DNA of 64,000 bases from Oasisia sp. SBJ-2009 (taxonomy: Eukaryota; Annelida; Polychaeta; Sabellida; Siboglinidae), in the NCBI GenBank assembly GCA_964017155.1, contig OZ024862.1, forward strand, positions 27,332,933 to 27,396,932, written 5' to 3'. The notes beneath the pieces were generated by a model. It had not been told where the DNA came from, did not search any database, and saw only the letters and a program-made list of their open reading frames with translations. Made by a program: the position numbers and the translations under genes. Below, piece after piece: positions 13,601 through 24,799 of the stretch (position 1 is its first letter; the number at the start of each line of letters is the position of its first letter).

Positions 13601-14026
13601 TACAGAACATTACCTATTACGTTATTTTATTCAAAGCTCCCTGCTACAGGCAATTGCTTCATGCTGACATCAATGTATAAACATTCTCAACAAAAGAACA
13701 ATATATCAATTTACTACTAAACATGTGTAATTAAAAGAAAAACCAATTGCCTCCAGGGACATTTTTTATTTTAACAATTTGTTATGAAATTTAATAAACA
13801 AATCACTGATTGACTTTTTATTTTTTTTAATATAACCTCTTTGTTTGTGAACTGTGTGGAAGACAGAGAGGATCTAGTGTAGGTAGTCTGACCTGCATGT
13901 GCCTGGTTTACATGGCTTGAGACTGACTCTGTAGGCCATCTCAACATGTTTCCACTGCACTTCATCCGGTTCCACTGCCTCAGCCCACTGCCAACTCAAC
14001 TTGTCCAAACGCTGCTTTGGCACCAT
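205..14026 (-). CDS. USP48: USP48-like ubiquitin carboxyl-terminal hydrolase, 3' part outside window
   Basis: Cysteine protease that removes ubiquitin from proteins. Eighteen coding exons keep codon phase throughout: 13893-14026, 13145-13265, 12427-12486, 11782-11881, 10815-11193, 9948-10005, 9152-9276, 8493-8601, 7984-8117, 7488-7570, 5723-5911, 5067-5171, 4452-4564, 3982-4057, 1720-1831, 1269-1317, 690-736 and 205-324. They encode about 704 residues before the window edge; the human protein is about 1035 long. Visible signatures are the Cys box NLGATCYVN (catalytic C98), [10 protein letters not shown], two zinc CxxC pairs (residues 327/330 and 374/377), the His box SGHYISY (H457), YKFNDEDIE, and a DUSP domain with [10 protein letters not shown] and YGGGPRLL. 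The start ATG opens a conserved N-terminus, and a splice acceptor 24 nt upstream (exon end at 14050) implies a 5' UTR intron. The catalytic domain is about 100 residues longer than in human because of a coding repeat. Remaining DUSP and ubiquitin-like domains should lie left of the window. Confidence 0.93.
350..511. repeat. 40-bp minisatellite, about 4 copies
   Basis: The units contain ACGACAGACAGTGAG and GCACACAGTGTAGTG. They lie in the USP48 intron just beyond the exon ending at 324. Confidence 0.9.
777..830. repeat. (TA)n microsatellite
   Basis: Alternating TA with one CACA interruption, inside a USP48 intron. Confidence 0.95.
1832..2389. repeat. 70-bp exon-edge minisatellite, about 8 copies
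   Basis: Each unit repeats the acceptor and the first bases of the USP48 exon at 1720-1831. On the minus strand a pyrimidine-rich stretch ending TTCCAG is followed by GTGAGCC or GCGAGCC and GGATCAACACCAAGTG. Most copies read CAG then GTGAGC, which also fits a 5' splice site. The array is interrupted by a hAT element at 2390, and its last bases resume at 3542. Confidence 0.9.
2390..3541. mobile_element. Non-autonomous hAT-type DNA transposon (1.15 kb)
   Basis: The ends are inverted copies of TAGGGATGGGACGAT. An exact 8-bp target duplication, ACAACAAC, lies at 2382-2389 and 3542-3549; 8-bp duplications are typical of hAT elements. No transposase frame of useful length is seen. The insertion split the 70-bp minisatellite, so the array is older than the insertion. 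Confidence 0.87.
3620..3873. repeat. 32-bp minisatellite, about 8 copies
   Basis: Units contain GGTATCTGCCTGCTCCAG and TATTACACATAG, in the USP48 intron between the exons at 1720 and 3982. Confidence 0.92.
4537..4690. repeat. 65-bp exon-edge duplication, about 2.5 copies
   Basis: The first copy is the 5' end of the USP48 exon 4452-4564, including its CTCAG acceptor. Further copies follow in the intron and repeat the acceptor. Confidence 0.88.
4945..5066. repeat. 19-bp donor-edge minisatellite, about 6 copies
   Basis: On the minus strand each unit ends GACTCAG then GTAGGG, identical to the donor of the USP48 exon at 5067-5171. Six or so potential 5' splice sites therefore follow each other at 19-bp spacing. 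Confidence 0.9.
5723..5911 (-). CDS. USP48: USP48 exon 11: catalytic histidine box
   Basis: The exon encodes [19 protein letters not shown] and [10 protein letters not shown], which carry the catalytic His (H457) and the Asn/Asp of the triad. Its acceptor is TTGTGTAG followed by GTGAGG. Choosing this AG rather than the one 26 nt downstream restores the phase (G plus GT gives Gly) after the exon at 7488-7570. The acceptor and the first roughly 45 bases of the exon are copied about 21 times in the upstream intron. Confidence 0.9.
5912..7370. repeat. 70-bp exon-edge minisatellite, about 21 copies
   Basis: The unit carries the acceptor and first roughly 45 bases of the USP48 His-box exon, plus a 25-bp linker containing CACACGTGTTAGGTG. 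Copies are nearly identical, with scattered single-base variants such as CAGTATGG for CAGTACAG. Confidence 0.95.
8085..8360. repeat. Exon-edge duplication expanded into (CT)n and (CCCT)n
   Basis: The 5' edge of the USP48 exon 7984-8117 (ATGTACTGATTGTCACCCTC) recurs at 8137. Its CCTCTCCTCCTG has expanded into a CT tract (8163-8220), then CCCT, and ends with another copy of CACCTCCTGACATAAC at about 8345. Confidence 0.85.
8752..8990. mobile_element. Fold-back (palindromic) MITE-like element
   Basis: Two arms of about 77 bp (8791-8868 and 8906-8982) are near-perfect inverted copies around a 37-bp loop. They contain GATGAGTACGACGTTTCGAT. A diverged half copy with the same outer flank lies at 41205-41320, which indicates a dispersed family. 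Confidence 0.82.
9058..9101. repeat. (TA)n microsatellite
   Basis: Alternating TA next to the USP48 exon at 9152. Confidence 0.95.
9285..9470. repeat. 23/46-bp minisatellite
   Basis: The ACAGTTACCATTAGA unit with ACTTCAT spacers is repeated about 8 times, beginning a few bases upstream (minus strand) of the acceptor of the exon 9152-9276. Confidence 0.88.
10537..10812. repeat. (CA)n and CACGCA-type simple repeats
   Basis: A pure CA run is followed by ACGCACACATGC variants. The tract abuts the donor of USP48 exon 5. Confidence 0.95.
10815..11193 (-). CDS. USP48: USP48 exon 5 with coding hexapeptide tandem repeat
   Basis: This exon covers residues 139-265 of the catalytic domain. The acceptor (TGTACAG) is in phase 1, matching the phase-1 donor of the exon at 11782-11881. 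The donor (GTAAGT) leaves phase 2, matching the exon at 9948-10005. Inside are fifteen six-residue units of the form CEPQ followed by QL, KK or QQ (residues 143-232; the most upstream reads CESQQL). A USP-like stretch ending [12 protein letters not shown] follows. Human USP48 carries a single EPQTICEHLQ at this place, so the array looks like an amplification of that motif. Skipping the array through internal AGs is possible, because CAGCAG occurs in each unit. Confidence 0.82.
10913..11182 (-). repeat. USP48: In-frame coding array of 15 hexapeptides in USP48
   Basis: An 18-bp unit, often paired as a 36-bp dimer, encodes CEPQQL and CEPQKK in alternation. All units keep frame, and no stop appears on the minus strand across the array. 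Confidence 0.85.
12427..12486 (-). CDS. USP48: USP48 exon 3: catalytic cysteine box
   Basis: A 60-nt phase-0 exon encoding 20 residues that include [13 protein letters not shown]. The Cys is codon 98, the same position as in human USP48. Flanks are a CAG acceptor and a GTGAGT donor. Confidence 0.93.
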
Positions 14027-14186
14027 GACGGCCTAGGATGCCACATCCACCTAGAATGAGTACATCAGTATATCAACATACACATTACGGTATCCACTGC
14101 AAGGGTGATTTGCTACAACTACTATCTTACAAATTATGCCACCAGAATTATCAAGATATTATATATTCACTGGTAAAAAGCACAAA

Positions 14187-14515
14187 GAGCACAGTGGCTC
14201 AGGGGTAGAGCTTTGGACTCTCGACTATGAGAACCCGGGTTCGAATCCTGGCTGCGGTGTTAAAACCTTTTGCAAGTTTTTCACTCTACATTGCTCCAGT
14301 TCACTCAGCTGAATAAATGAGTACCTGACTATAGACAGTGGTGGATATGTGTACGAGCAGCCTTCGCGCATTAATTGGAGCATATAGCTGAATGCTTCCC
14401 AGAGAAGCCGAGATGGTGTCTGAGTGAACAGGTCTGTCAGGGAAGTAAAGTGTAAAGCGCTTTGAACGGTCCTGAGGACTGGATACTGCGCTATTTAGGA
14501 ACTTGCCTTTACTTT
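14187..14515 (+). mobile_element. tRNA-derived SINE, copy 1
   Basis: A tRNA-like head has an A box (GGCTCAGGGGTAGAGC) and a B box (GGTTCGAATCC). The body ends with AAGCGCTTTGAACGGTCC, a GCGCTATTTAGGAACTT tail and a T-rich run. A second copy sits at 38116-38445. Confidence 0.88.
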
Positions 14516-14584
14516 TTTTTTTAATAGCATGAGGATATTTCTCACTCCATTTGCAAACTGCCCTTGGCACCTCATTCTCACATT

Positions 14585-14690
14585 CCAGGGGGTCACTGCG
14601 GCTGATTACGTCAGTACCAGCCCTTCTCTTCCTCTGGCACATTCCTTTCAAAAACTCCTCTTATAATGTTAGCCAACGAACTGATCTTAC
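14585..14690. repeat. Dispersed repeat containing TGATTACGTCAG, copy 1
   Basis: It shares CCAGGGG, TGATTACGTCAG, TGGCAC and AACTCCTCTTATAATGTTAGC in the same order with 51110-51207. No terminal repeats are seen. Confidence 0.6.
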
Positions 14691-14699
14691 AGGTCTTGG

Positions 14700-17600
14700 C
14701 GTGTACTCTTCTTCTTCTTCTATTGATCAGCCAACATCAACATCTCTTCTGGCTGAACTGCCTCTAGTTGTGCCAGCTCTCATTTGAATTGATTGCAACT
14801 TTCATTGCAACTAATTCTTATGACTAATGTATCTGTACTCTATGTTTAATTCCTTGTATGCATCCATTTATTTCACAATAATCATATTAATGTGACTAAT
14901 GAACTAGGGGTTGTATCACTAGTTCTGTCTATATTGTTTTGTTTTCGTTCTTATTCGTATAAGCATTTAGCCTTAGGATGTGTGCAATATTTACATATCT
15001 AATGACTTCTTATATTATGGTTGTGACCACAAATATTGTATTCAGGGATACATACTACTACAAGTTTTTAAGTTCATGTGTATTATCTTCAAACAACATT
15101 ATGTGTACAGGTATTATGGTTTTAATCTGTAATGTTTGTTGAATGTTGTTTGAATAAATCATATTGAATTATCAGTTTAGACTGTGTATGATAGGCCTAT
15201 AAAAATGTAATATCCATTTTCCTGTCAAAATATTATACTGATGAAACCTCAACCATAGTGTGAGGGTCGTATTGCTGTGCATCGATGAAATTGTTATGTT
15301 TAATCACCGTATATAATTTTTTTGCCGCCAAAGGATGATTATGATTACAATGTAGGACAACTTCTAAACATGTTAGGTAGCTGTCATTTAACAGGAACAA
15401 TTAACAAACTGAGTGATCAATGTTATACAGCCGGTGACGATTTGGAAATAGAAACCGAAACTGAGTGAAAGCGAATTGTCTTCCAGTTCCCGATAAACAA
15501 TTCGGTATTCCTGGAAGGGCGATAATAGAATATTTTGGTGCTTACAGAAACACTGCAGATGATAACAAACGCTTTAGGCTGTCGTATGCACAATCAGCAA
15601 TGCATTTTAGAATCCGATAGTGGGTTCCAAATGTATATAGTGGACAAAAGCCGGCTCAATGGTTGATGTTACATGTCACAATAACCGCGTCTCGCGCTGC
15701 CGCCGACGTTCAAAATATCGCCGTTCCGTCGCCTCGGTCCGACGGTTCTGCGCTAAATGTCCACGCGAACGTTGCGTTCCCGTTTCACAACGAAAGCCAG
15801 CTGGTCCAACACAACTTTGAGAACAAAAATTCAGACTATTATAGCCTATAAAAGACTTAGATTAGTCTAGGCTATTAGTTAGTATTATTTTAACCTAGTC
15901 TGATTTTCCCAAAAAAATGTAATTATTATTAATAATTTATTTTTTGGTGTTTTGTATCGTACGATATATATGTCTGCATGGCTCATTATTTATAAAATGA
16001 TTAAATAAAATTACCTAGCTCAGTGTCATGTGAAAGGTCCTATGCTGCTTCTCTCTCTGATTTAGAGATGTAGCTTAATTCATTCATATTTTGTCAGAGT
16101 GAATTTAAGTACATATTGAGTATTATTTTTCTTTGAACTTATAGTTTTCTTCCATATTTTGATATGCTATCGGCAAATGCACACATACTATATGTTGTTA
16201 ATTTTATTGTCATTTGGCCCTAACTCTCATTACTGTCCCTTTCTTTGCTTGTTAAACAACTCTTCTGGGAAGACTGCATGACTATTTCAATGAGTTCTCA
16301 TAAGATAATAACCTTATAACCACAGTATGCATGCACGGACTAGTCAGTTAATAGAATGCAGAGTGCAGGAAAATAACTAGAACTAAACAGCAGTGACATT
16401 TTATGTACTTTATTTGTATGAATACGTAGAAACCATATCCGGGCCAGCCGGCTGCATGGACATATTGAATGTAAGCCTTTGCTTGTCAAGTACACTTGGA
16501 TAATTATATAGGCCTACCCGGTACAACAATCTAAAATATTACATAAATATATTGATTAGTAATATTTGTCTTACATTATAATATATGTATATATTCAAAT
16601 ACAAGAACCAGAACTGAAAATAATGCATTCACACAATAAACACATTAGCTACGAATACATATGTAATATATCACACTAGACATGCTGAACTGCCTTTAGT
16701 AAAGTACAAAGGTACATTCTTATACAGCACAACATCGAAATCTTTAGGACTGCTCAATGGACATCACAGTTTACTCCCAGGAAGACTTAATTGTTCAATT
16801 AAACATATTCAATCAAACCATCTTGACTTATCTTGGAAGCATTCAACGCACTGCAAATTTATACTATTCATTCACAAATACCCACCACTGCCTATAGCCA
16901 GGTATTCATTCAATACAGCTGAGGGAATTGGTCGAGTGAAAAAATACGAACCTGTGCTTTTGCAACTGACTGTTCAATGCACTGTACTAGTACTATTGTA
17001 AGTATATGCCTGATTGCACCAAAACCCTGAATTGCTTTTTGTGTCCTACCTTGCCTAAAACGTCTTCAACATTCCAGAGATTCAGTCTAGTAATTCAAAC
17101 ACCTGACCATAAGGATATTTTCCATTATCTCAAACTGGTACAATTATCATATTTTAGGTACTACCTGGGAGGTATATCGAGGTCTTCCAGGGAGTAAACA
17201 GAAATGCAATTTAATGATGCACTGGATGCCATGCTACATAAAAAATATACATTACCTTTACCTGTTTAATATTTCCAGTCGATGACTTTCATGAACTCGA
17301 GGATAACATGCTCATTTGGGCATCAACAAAATTTTTTAGTTACAGGGCTACTGTTCCCAATAAGGCATGTACAGTTATTTTTGCATGCTAAATAAACAGT
17401 TTGTAGTGATATTATTTCACAGATCTCACATCAACACAGACTTGTTCTGTCATCCACAATCTTGGTAACATATTAATAAACATTATTAAGAAACTGGTGT
17501 TTTGGTCAAATTACTGCATTTCCAACATATTGATACAGAACAAATCATACAAACATATTTGATTAATGCCATGCCATGATTATTTATGGCAAATATTACA

Positions 17601-17833
17601 ATTTTTTTAACAATGGAAGTTTTAAACTTAACAATTGTTTTAAACTTGACACACTGTTTGGAATCAATACTAACTATAATGCTTCGTTGCCACATTATTT
17701 AGGTACATTATTTTGGTAAAACCTTATTTACAGGAAGGTACATTTAGAAATGCATTAGCAAATACAACCTTATAAAATATACAATATATAAACTTATGCA
17801 TGCATAATTTCCATGCAAGAAAACATTGTTGTG

Positions 17834-17914
<81 letters not shown>

Positions 17915-18100
17915 TGTGTGTTTTTCATGATTGTGCATGCAAGTGTGTATTCAAGCATGCATGCATCTGTATGTAAACACACTCTACACAGACTGAAGAC
18001 ATAACTCATTCATACATACATACATGCATAGCCATAGACAATCTGACATCGAGATTAAGAATCTATATAATAATCTATTTGCCATCGTCTGGCAAGTACA
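14700..18100. other. Intergenic, AT-rich; possible USP48 promoter patch
   Basis: No convincing coding exon is present. A CpG-rich patch at about 15655-15795 in otherwise AT-rich DNA is the best candidate for a USP48 first exon or promoter, since the USP48 leader is split by an intron. No initiator or donor could be fixed. Confidence 0.4.
17830..17925. repeat. (TG)n microsatellite
   Basis: About 40 TG dinucleotides followed by GGTGTGTGTG. Confidence 0.95.
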
Positions 18101-18125
18101 TCATCAAATGCAAACACAGTCTCAT

Positions 18126-18835
18126 ATCTCCATGTAGACACTATCCCCAGGCTCCGTATCAAATGACACAATCCCCAGGCTCCGTATCAAATGACACAAT
18201 CCCCTGAGTCTGTATCAGATGACATCATTTCCTGACTCTGTATCAGATGACATCATTTCCTGACTCTGTATCAGATGACATCATCCCCTGACTCTGTATC
18301 AGATGACATCATCGCCTGACTCTGTATCAGATGACATCATCACCTGACTCTGTATCAGATGACATCATCACCTGACTCTGTATCAGATGACATCATCACC
18401 TGACTCTGTATCAGATGACATCATCACCTGACTCTGTATCAGATGACATCATCACCTGACTCTGTATCAGATGACATCATCCTCTGACTCTGTATCAAAT
18501 GACACCATCACCTGACTCTGTATCAAATGACACCATCACCTGACTCTGTATCAGATGACATCATCACCTGACTCTGTATCAGATGACATCATCACCTGAC
18601 TCTGTATCAGATGACATCATCCTCTGACTCTGTATCAAATGACACCATCCCCTGATTCTGTATCAGATGACATCATCACCTGACTCTGTATCAGATGACA
18701 TCATCACCTGACTCTGTATCAGATGACATCATCACCTGACTCTGTATCAGATGACATCATCCCCTGACTCTGTGTTAGATGACATCATCCCCTGACTCTG
18801 TGTTAGATGACATCATCCCCTGACTCTGTGTTAGA
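18126..18835. repeat. 28-bp minisatellite in 3' UTR, about 25 copies
   Basis: The unit contains TCAGATGACATCATCACC and TGACTCTGTA. The units nearest the four-helix protein gene read CTGTGTTAGA, which matches the sequence around its stop codon. The array therefore begins at the coding end. Confidence 0.92.
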
Positions 18836-20361
18836 CGTGCCACACACAGGAGCAGCAGTTTGCTGGCTCGTAGCAGATGCCATCGCGGTTCTTGTAGTCC
18901 AGCACAGAGTTCACACACCACCAGTTGATCACCCAGAACGGTAGAACGACGGCAAAGAACACTACAACACAACGATCTGTTTTACTATTCAAACAAATTA
19001 TATTTAATATAATAAAAACATTATTTTTGTCATGCGCTACCAATGTCTTAATTATGAACATTAAAATATTTTGTCTTTCAAAGATACGTTTTACAGCCCC
19101 AAATACATATGCCAGTGCTAATGAGAACTTGCAAGCAACATTCCATCACATCAAAACAACATTCCATATGCTATTTTCCAGATCAGACTACAGGAAATTT
19201 TCATTTTTATTTGGACCATTCCAGATTGGAAAAGACTGCCTGAGACAGTAGAGTCACCTCCCAACCTTGGCTGCATCAAGATTATGATTGCCACCCATTC
19301 CAGTTCCCTTCCCCTTTCCTAATCAATATTGAATTATTCCCTTCATCTATCAAATAAATTTTATTCACAACTGCAAACTATTTTCTTCTATCTGTCTGTT
19401 ATATTTATATTCCAATGTGCATTCCCTGCAAATATCAACAATGATACAATAAAATACCCATCACGTTCAACAATCTTCAACATTAATGGTTGGGTAAAAG
19501 CATAGATTTCTTATGCAAAATTTATGGAAAAAGAAATTCGAAACAAACTGGCATGTTGCTCTGCCAATTTGTTGTTCTGCTCCAAGTGTTACTGGACCTG
19601 ATCTTTTCCAAGTACTACAATTCTTATTACACCATTTCCTGTCACTGTAAAAGAAGGCTGTGCATGCACCCACCAAGTGAAACGACTGTGATGACAACAG
19701 CAGCCAGTGAGAAGTAGTAGAGTTCTGGTGTTGTCACTTTCTGAAAGAAAACAACGTATCAACAGTAATACATGATCATATATTTCTAGATTATACACTT
19801 AAGTGGGTCTAAGTTATCAGCTTACATAGAAAATTTTACCAACATCATCGTTTTCCTTTAGCAACATTTTTGGACAAAACATTCATAGATTTGCTTGTTT
19901 GTTCGTTTGTTCATACATACATTCATGTATCAATTGCGAAACCGTGTACACAAACTGGGACAGTTTTAGAAAATAACATCTTGTTAAACTTACGCATTCA
20001 GCAGCCATCGATGTGAAGAAAGTGAAAACAATTCCAGTGACAAATGTTATCACACCAAAGATGTGGAATGCAAATTTCACCTCCCACGGAACAGGGTCCA
20101 TTAGGGAGAAGATGAAGGAGAAACCTACAAGGGAAAGAAAAATCAAATTTAAATAAGCTATTAACTAGGCTTAAAACTTAAGAGTCAATATTAGCTTATT
20201 TGATCAAATATATTGGCATGTAAAAACAAAACAAAGTGAAACAAAATATTGACCCAAATATTTCAGCTGAAAGATAGTGGTATTGTATTGACATTCATAT
20301 ATGTAGTGCAGCATTGACTTGGATGACAAAATGGAAGAGAAAAACAGGTAGACCAAAACAA

Positions 20362-20456
<95 letters not shown>

Positions 20457-20981
20457 CTGGTATATATATTTACATAATTTTAAATAGATTCTTTATTATT
20501 TCACTTCACTACTGGCTACTTATTTACATACATATACACTGATGAAAATACATTACATCCATTCATCTTTCTGATGACTAGCCAGAAGAGCATAATTAAG
20601 ACAAAGGTCAATGGTGGGTTATTGTACAAGCCAAACCTGAAAAATGGAAGAAGACATATGTGGTTTTGAAGGTGAACTCACCAATCATACAGAATGTGTA
20701 GACGATGGAGACAACCAGGAACTCAAAGAGGTGCTGGCCACAGAAGCGCTCCGTGTGTGGCTCGGCCAGCACAAAGAACTGGGGAATGAGCAGTGCTATG
20801 GTGAAGATCATCATCACAATGCGTCTGCAAACACAAAGTGATGTGTAAAAGGTTGGCTCTCTTGTGTTCAGTGTTGTAGCATATATAGCAATAAACTTAC
20901 AAAACACTGGGTTTGGATTATATTCCTTGTTGTTCCACTTAATTCAGCTGTATTTATAAATGACTATCTGGATACACACAC

Positions 20982-21041
<60 letters not shown>

Positions 21042-21055
21042 ATATACATATATAT

Positions 21056-21112
<57 letters not shown>

Positions 21113-21475
21113 TATACATATATATACATATATATACATATATATACATATATATATATATACATATATATACATATATATACATATATATATACATATA
21201 TACATATATATACATATATAATACATATATAATACATATATAATAAAAAACAAGAAATAATAATGATGAAAATGTGACAACATCAAAGTGTCCACGAAGA
21301 TCAATTTAAATTTCACCACCAACAATAAGGTTTTTTATTCATGCACATTTGACATTTTCATTCATGAATACTTTGTTAGTCGAGTGACAATTACATACAT
21401 CTTGAGACGGTTGTTTCTGGGAAACCATCGTGTGAGGTGGTACACTGAGTGACCCCAACAGTATTGCCACAGCAT
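18831..21475 (-). CDS. Unnamed four-helix (MARVEL-like) membrane protein
   Basis: Five coding exons join in phase: 21399-21475, 20682-20824, 19994-20124, 19674-19740 and 18831-18961, giving 182 residues. The ATG is the first after an in-frame TAG, within an exon whose 5' end is an acceptor near 21558, so an upstream noncoding exon exists. Four hydrophobic helices are visible: [18 protein letters not shown], the segment around [17 protein letters not shown], the segment around [18 protein letters not shown], and a long last one from [15 protein letters not shown] to PFWVINWW. The tail is Cys-rich (NCCSC) and ends VWHV, which could serve for palmitoylation and as a class II PDZ ligand. The four-helix layout resembles MARVEL proteins, but no family was recognised with confidence. 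Function unknown. Confidence 0.75.
20368..20457. repeat. (CA)n then (TA)n microsatellite
   Basis: Intronic simple repeat in the four-helix protein gene. Confidence 0.95.
20985..21246. repeat. (TA)n and ATACAT simple repeat
   Basis: About 260 bp of TA with regularly spaced ACATAT interruptions, in the first coding intron of the four-helix protein gene. Confidence 0.95.
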
Positions 21476-21819
21476 CCTGGAGACTGGACACAACCAGCTG
21501 GATGCTGACTAGACGCCAACAGTAACAACAGCAGGTAGACTGGAAGTCTAACGCACGCTGAAAACAAAATAACTTTACAATTATTAACCTGTTTTGTCTT
21601 TGGGAGTGTATAAATTTTTTGTAATGTTGTTAACTAATTGATGTATCCAGATTACTTAGCAAGCTCTGCCAACAAATCAACAAAATGGCTGTCTTTGATT
21701 TTTGTCATATATTTTGTTGAAATCCTAGTTTCAGAAGACTATCTTTATGACAAACACCTAAGGGAAAGTTGTTAAAGTATCAAACTGTCGAAGGTATTCA
21801 TGTTTGTTGTATCGAAGTG

Positions 21820-21895
21820 GTGACGTAGCCGAGCATCGGAACCCTGTACCTCGGCGTTATAGGTCCGAGCACTCAACGCGCATGCGCCAATTGTC
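21820..21895 (-). repeat. CG-rich dispersed repeat with GCGCATGCGC, inverted copy
   Basis: The reverse complement contains GTTGAGTGCTCGGACC and GGTTCCGATGCTCGGCTACG, matching 23990-24150. Confidence 0.65.
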
Positions 21896-22239
21896 ACGTG
21901 TTGCATCTTGCTTCCGCTCTTTCTCACAGCAGCCGAGCATGGTGTGGTTGTACTTGGGTTGGGATGAACGTAGGCGATGGCTTTGACGCAAATAAAGGAA
22001 ATAGAACAGCCATGCAACTCTACATTGACTACAGGCGGGCCTGTAAGACATCGGCTGTGTCAGTGGCTCTATATCCTGGCCGCGCTGGCAAGACTAAGCC
22101 CGAGCACAAGTACTTCGAAGACAAATGCCAGTCGATTCGGCTCACAGACAACTCGGCCCGGGCCGAGTCGGCTCAAGATAACTCGGCGCCGATCATGAGA
22201 CGACTCGGCGTCCATATGAGACAACTGGGGACATAAGTT

Positions 22240-23985
22240 TAAATTTTGCACCACCTCAATTTTTGCTGTTATCACTATCTTTATCGAATTGCAATATGAA
22301 ATTTGCAACTACATAATAAGTGTCGGTTTTATAGTACAATAATAATGTAATTCATGCTTAATGTTATTATACTAGTTATTGTTTTGCTTGATTAATTTTA
22401 TATTAGTGAAATAGTCATGTGCATTATTACGTTTTTAAGTTAAAACTGCAATTAAAATGTTGCAAGCATAATTCCATGACCATAATTTTCATTTGTTTAT
22501 TATAAGATGTATGTTATGTTGACTAAATTGTTTATGATTGATATTCTTTGCCTACATTTCATTATTTCAGTGCATTAAATTAATAATTATCCCAGGTATA
22601 ATTATGTTTTACAAATATAACCCCTTCTACCTTAGATATTACGCAGTTCCTGCTGTTAAATACTAGAGTATCCGTAAATCTCACGTGTCATGATAACCCT
22701 TTTGTGCAATGTTTTTAAAATTGATTTATCTATGTATTTATATTTGAGCATCGAAAATAAATTCACCTTCATGTCATGTATATGTTTTACATTTCTCCTC
22801 TTACATAAACACTAATCAAAATACTGCAACCATAACAAAACTCAAAACTGGCAGTGTTGACTTCATGAGCTATTTACCCATTTCGCTACATTACCCACTA
22901 ATCCAGCATGTGTCATGGTAACCTTTAACTATATAACTAGTATTATGCCATTTGTGAAATGTATATATGTTTTACATTTCTCCTTTCTTACTTTTATGCT
23001 TATATTAGTGCACTACATATGCATGTTTTACATTACTGTCAGATTTCAAGTGCATGGCATGCAGTTATATACCCTGTTAATAATGTCAGTATGGAATCAG
23101 TTACCATACATTAGTAATGTATTCTAGATATAGAGATCATGTAGCAAGTTGTTTACATTAGTGCAATACACGAGTATGCTTTATATTACTGTGTCAGATT
23201 GCAAGTCGATTTATCTTCGTGCATGACGTGTACATACGTCACTTAAATATTAATGTTACCCAGGTAATCATCATTGTACAGATGTTCTTTTGTCATCTTC
23301 CAGTAATAAATTGCTACATACAATATTGCTACATTACACGTGTGTATTTAATAATTCTGCATAAAGTAACACAGCAGATATATTATTTCAGGAAACAGCA
23401 ACTATATTCGTATTATTTGTGCCATAGCAACCTTTATATAAGCTGCAAATAAATATTATCTTCTAAAGTACACATATTACTTATAAGCTTTTTCTAATGG
23501 AACGTACTGGCTCTATTAAAATGATAATATTAAATTTACTATATAAAAACATGAAGTCCTTAAATCATTCTGCTATACTACAGCAATTACAATCTGCAGT
23601 TCTCAAAACGCAATTACTTGGGCCTGTTATGCCCTATGAAATAAATAAATTCATCAACCAGCCATATGCTGTATGATGCCCCAGTTGTTTCTTTCGGTGC
23701 ACATGTAATTATTAATAATGCTCATATGTATTAATTATAATGTCGTTATGGGTATATATTACGTACTTAGATTCATACCATATTAATGCAAAAAGCATGC
23801 AATTGGGCTTATACATTTTATGTATTTATTTCAATTTTCCCATAGGCTATGACTTGTTATAATGGACTTACAAATATTAATCGAATATCTTTATGAATCG
23901 CTAGTAGCAGTAGTACGATTACGCACCCGTACTGATACTGATGCGAAGGGTAACGTGAAAGTAAGAGTTAGACCAAGAAATCGCC
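22240..23985. other. AT-rich intergenic DNA, no gene seen
   Basis: Short frames only, no exon-like codon pattern and no clear repeat. It may be an intron of the four-helix protein gene if that gene starts near 24,700. Confidence 0.5.
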
Positions 23986-23987
23986 TG

Positions 23988-24152
23988 TGCGTTGAATGCT
24001 CGGACCTTTATCACAAACAAACACGGTTCCGATGCTCGGCCTGCTGCACCGCGTCCGAGCACCAGGGAAAGTCAAAGTAGGCGCATGCGCATTGAGTGCT
24101 CGGATCTTTAACACCAGCGAACACGGTTCCGATGCTCGGCTACGCAACAACG
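23988..24152 (+). repeat. CG-rich dispersed repeat, two tandem copies
   Basis: Two roughly 84-bp copies carry TGCTCGGA(C/T)CTTTA and ACGGTTCCGATGCTCGGC. The second contains GGCGCATGCGCATTGAG, an NRF1-like palindrome. They are inverted relative to the copy at 21820. Confidence 0.65.
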
Positions 24153-24685
24153 TCCTTGTTATATATTATGGTCAAAACATGCATTTTTTCCTTGCAACAA
24201 ATGCATCAAAGACTATTATACATGCGTGAACTGCATGTAATGTAGTAAGGCAAAGTGACGAAGGTATAATAAATTATTATAACGCGCATGATACTGATTA
24301 GGTTTCGTACTTATTATTGTGACGTCACTTAGTCATCAACAATAATGATGACGTAAATCGTAGATTTGTTCGTCACAGCTGCCGTCATTTTAATACGGTG
24401 TGATCGTCAAGCGAAAGAATCAAATGTGTGTGGTTGCTACGTTATCATTGTAACTACACATTCACCCGAATGCTGACACTGACAGGATCATGAGTATGCG
24501 TGACAACGCATATCTACATTAATGAGTTGAACTTAACGCATGTACGTACACTGCGTTGTGTAAATTATTACTTGTAGGAGCATGTACACTATAAACGCAA
24601 GCATGCTAAAGTCAAATTAACTTAAATTAACCGATACGTTTGTATGAATATGTGTTTTGAGTCGTTTAAATAAACAACGGAATGA

Positions 24686-24760
24686 ATATTGTTTACCTTG
24701 GAGATGGCCACCGGAACTGCGTTGACACCTGCCCTCTAGCGGCAGCAAGTGTAATTAATA
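24686..24760 (-). promoter_or_regulatory. Possible first noncoding exon of the four-helix protein gene
   Basis: A CG-rich patch on the minus strand contains GTTCCGGTGGCCATCTCC and ends AAG then GTAAAC, a usable donor. It is the only CG-rich, donor-ended block upstream of the coding exons. Pure inference. Confidence 0.25.
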
Positions 24761-24799
24761 TTACCGTAAATTACAAATGTCGAGCCATGTAAAGTGATC

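Noticed and set aside
14187..14260. Functional tRNA gene
   Set aside because: It has good A and B boxes but a poor anticodon arm and a SINE body with a shared tail behind it.
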